A DNA stretch of 14,799 bases from JBOGWY01 sp050694015 (GTDB taxonomy: Bacteria; Actinomycetota; CADDZG01; WHSQ01): contig JBOGWY010000380.1 of assembly GCA_050694015.1 (NCBI GenBank), forward strand, positions 1-14,799, written 5' to 3'. The translations under genes were made by a program, and so were the position numbers. The first letter of the stretch is position 1, and every line of letters begins with the position of its first letter. The notes under the pieces were generated by a model, which was not told the origin of the DNA, did no database searches, and was given only the letters and a program-made list of their open reading frames with translations. Below are positions 13,793 through 14,799 of the stretch, one piece after another.

Positions 13793-14502
13793 CACGCCGA
13801 CCTGCTCCCGCGGATGCGCTCCCAGTCGATCGGGCGGGCGCTGCGACGGAGATACAGCGGCGCGAGCTGGTACGGCGAATCGAAATCCTCGCGGAACAGT
13901 CGCGGCAGACTCAGCTCCACGAGTTCCTTCGCATCGGGGAACGCATGTCGCATCGAGCCCACCTCGACCAGCGTGCCGAGGTCGTCGAAGACCTCCCGGT
14001 AGAGGAGGGCGCCGCTCCCGACGAGGAGCACCTCCTCGGGTCGCGATGCGATCCCGATCGCCAGCTGGCCCGGCTTCTCCACGTGGTAGTCGGTCATCCG
14101 CTGCACGCCGCCCGGAGACGAGCGGTAGAACGCGTAGAAGACCTCACCGCGGCGGGCGTCGAGCACCGCGCAGATCGTCTTCGACGCATAGCGGACGCCG
14201 TAAGCGAGCAGATCGAGGCTCGTGATGCCGACGATCGGGAGCGACAGTGTGTGCGCCATCGCCTTGGCCGTCGCCACGCCCACCCGCATCCCGGTGAACA
14301 ACCCCGGGCCGAGGTCGACGGCGACGGCGGACAGGTTGCGGTAGCCGATCCCGGCCTCCTCCATGCAGAACCGGGTCGCCGGGAGCAGGAACTCGTTGTA
14401 GGACGCGCCGCGCGACACCAGCGCACTGGCTACGAGTCCTTGTTCCGATCCGATCGCGACGCTCGCTTGAGGCGTCGAGGTCTCGATCCCGAGGACGAGC
14501 AT
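13792..14502 (-). CDS. tsaB: tRNA threonylcarbamoyladenosine biosynthesis protein TsaB
   Basis: TsaB is the non-catalytic ASKHA-fold partner of TsaD in the t6A complex with TsaE. The 236-residue protein begins MLVLGIETSTPQASVAIG and has VDLGPGLFTGMRVGVATAKA (63-82) and VLDARRGEVFYAF (113-125), all characteristic. The frame is open further upstream, but ATG 14502 overlaps the tsaE TGA by one base (TGATG), and the family core starts exactly there. The next gene, rimI, overlaps its stop in the same way, so tsaE-tsaB-rimI are translationally chained. Confidence 0.95.
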   Translation of the reverse strand: MLVLGIETSTPQASVAIGSEQGLVASALVSRGASYNEFLLPATRFCMEEAGIGYRNLSAVAVDLGPGLFTGMRVGVATAKAMAHTLSLPIVGITSLDLLAYGVRYASKTICAVLDARRGEVFYAFYRSSPGGVQRMTDYHVEKPGQLAIGIASRPEEVLLVGSGALLYREVFDDLGTLVEVGSMRHAFPDAKELVELSLPRLFREDFDSPYQLAPLYLRRSARPIDWERIRGSRSA

Positions 14503-14799
14503 CAGCCCTCCTGCTCCCGAGGCATATCCCTGTGCACATGCTCGCGTGCGTAGGGATCCTCGGTGACCACGAAGCGCTGCTCCTCGGTGGTCTCGGGCGA
14601 TGCTGCATCGAGCAGCGTCTCGGCGGTATCGCGCATCGCCTGGATCTTGCGGATCCACTCCTGACCCCGCGGACGGAACACGATGCGACGTTCCTCCTCC
14701 GCGTCGACGTCGTCGCTGCGCCGGATCTCGACCTCGAGGTGGCGGCGCGGCAACAGCGGCGAGATCGCCTCGCCCCACTCGATCGCCACTATCGAGCGC
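14502..14799 (-). CDS. tsaE: tRNA threonylcarbamoyladenosine biosynthesis ATPase TsaE (partial, 5' part off the window)
   Basis: Only the C-terminal part is present; the frame is open to the right edge. It reads RSIVAIEWGEAISPLLPRRHLEVEI, matching the conserved TsaE segment near the C-terminus (IEWPE followed by LEV.I). The Walker A part would lie outside the window. After it comes an extra charged tail of about 70 residues (RRSDDVDAEEERRIVFRPRG and onward), longer than in short TsaE proteins. Position directly before tsaB, with a TGATG overlap, supports the call. TsaE is the ATPase that drives turnover of the TsaB-TsaD complex. A GTG at 14789 could look like a start, but the match continues upstream of it. 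Confidence 0.82.
   Translation of the reverse strand, partial: RSIVAIEWGEAISPLLPRRHLEVEIRRSDDVDAEEERRIVFRPRGQEWIRKIQAMRDTAETLLDAASPETTEEQRFVVTEDPYAREHVHRDMPREQEG

Noticed and set aside
12638..14002. 454-codon plus-strand frame
   Set aside because: Antisense to tsaD, rimI and tsaB; no motif or start signal supports it.

Overview
The window is about 14.8 kb of high-GC bacterial chromosome, most consistent with an actinobacterium (phylum Actinomycetota). The main support is gene order: tsaE-tsaB-rimI-tsaD-groES-groEL in one direction is the arrangement known from mycobacteria and relatives. A CIRCE operator ahead of groES, strong third-position GC bias and the HAMP signalling protein at the left edge agree with this. 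I cannot name a class or genus. No mobile element, CRISPR array, rRNA or convincing tRNA was seen.

Layout, left to right. (1) 1-524, minus: N-terminal part of a HAMP-domain signalling protein with a histone-H1-like Lys/Ala tail; it runs off the left edge. (2) 525-835: non-coding, ending in a 22-bp tandem repeat. (3) 836-5556, minus: a sulfate-activation cluster read as sat, AlkP-superfamily phosphohydrolase, cysC, PHP phosphoesterase, GNAT acetyltransferase. A perfect palindrome lies at the probable promoter, and the sat leader can form an attenuator-like pair of alternative hairpins. (4) 5716-6444, minus: a two-domain protein of unknown function. (5) 6445-6952: a 508-bp non-coding region with a minus-strand terminator that has no evident gene and a structured plus-strand leader. 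(6) 6953-8065, plus: a secreted coiled-coil M23 peptidase, tail to tail with plsC (minus). plsC is divergent from a fatty-acid desaturase (plus, 8937-9893). (7) A hairpin terminator at 9912-9943 separates the desaturase from groEL. (8) 9992-14799, minus: groEL, groES, promoter and CIRCE, then tsaD, rimI, tsaB and the 3' part of tsaE, which runs off the right edge.

How the genes fit together. Sat and CysC make APS and then PAPS. The PHP protein belongs to a superfamily that includes 3'-phosphonucleotide phosphatases, so it may remove PAP, the by-product of PAPS use. The AlkP-type enzyme between sat and cysC has intact metal ligands but no assigned substrate. No APS/PAPS reductase or sulfotransferase is present here. 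TsaE, TsaB and TsaD act in tRNA t6A modification. PlsC and the desaturase both shape membrane phospholipids.

The least conventional signals are: two different short tandem repeats at the two ends of the GNAT gene, the 5' one making a chain of mini-ORFs overlapping at TGATG; the sat leader; the extra hydrolase in the PAPS cluster; the structured leader of the M23 gene; and the orphan minus-strand terminator.
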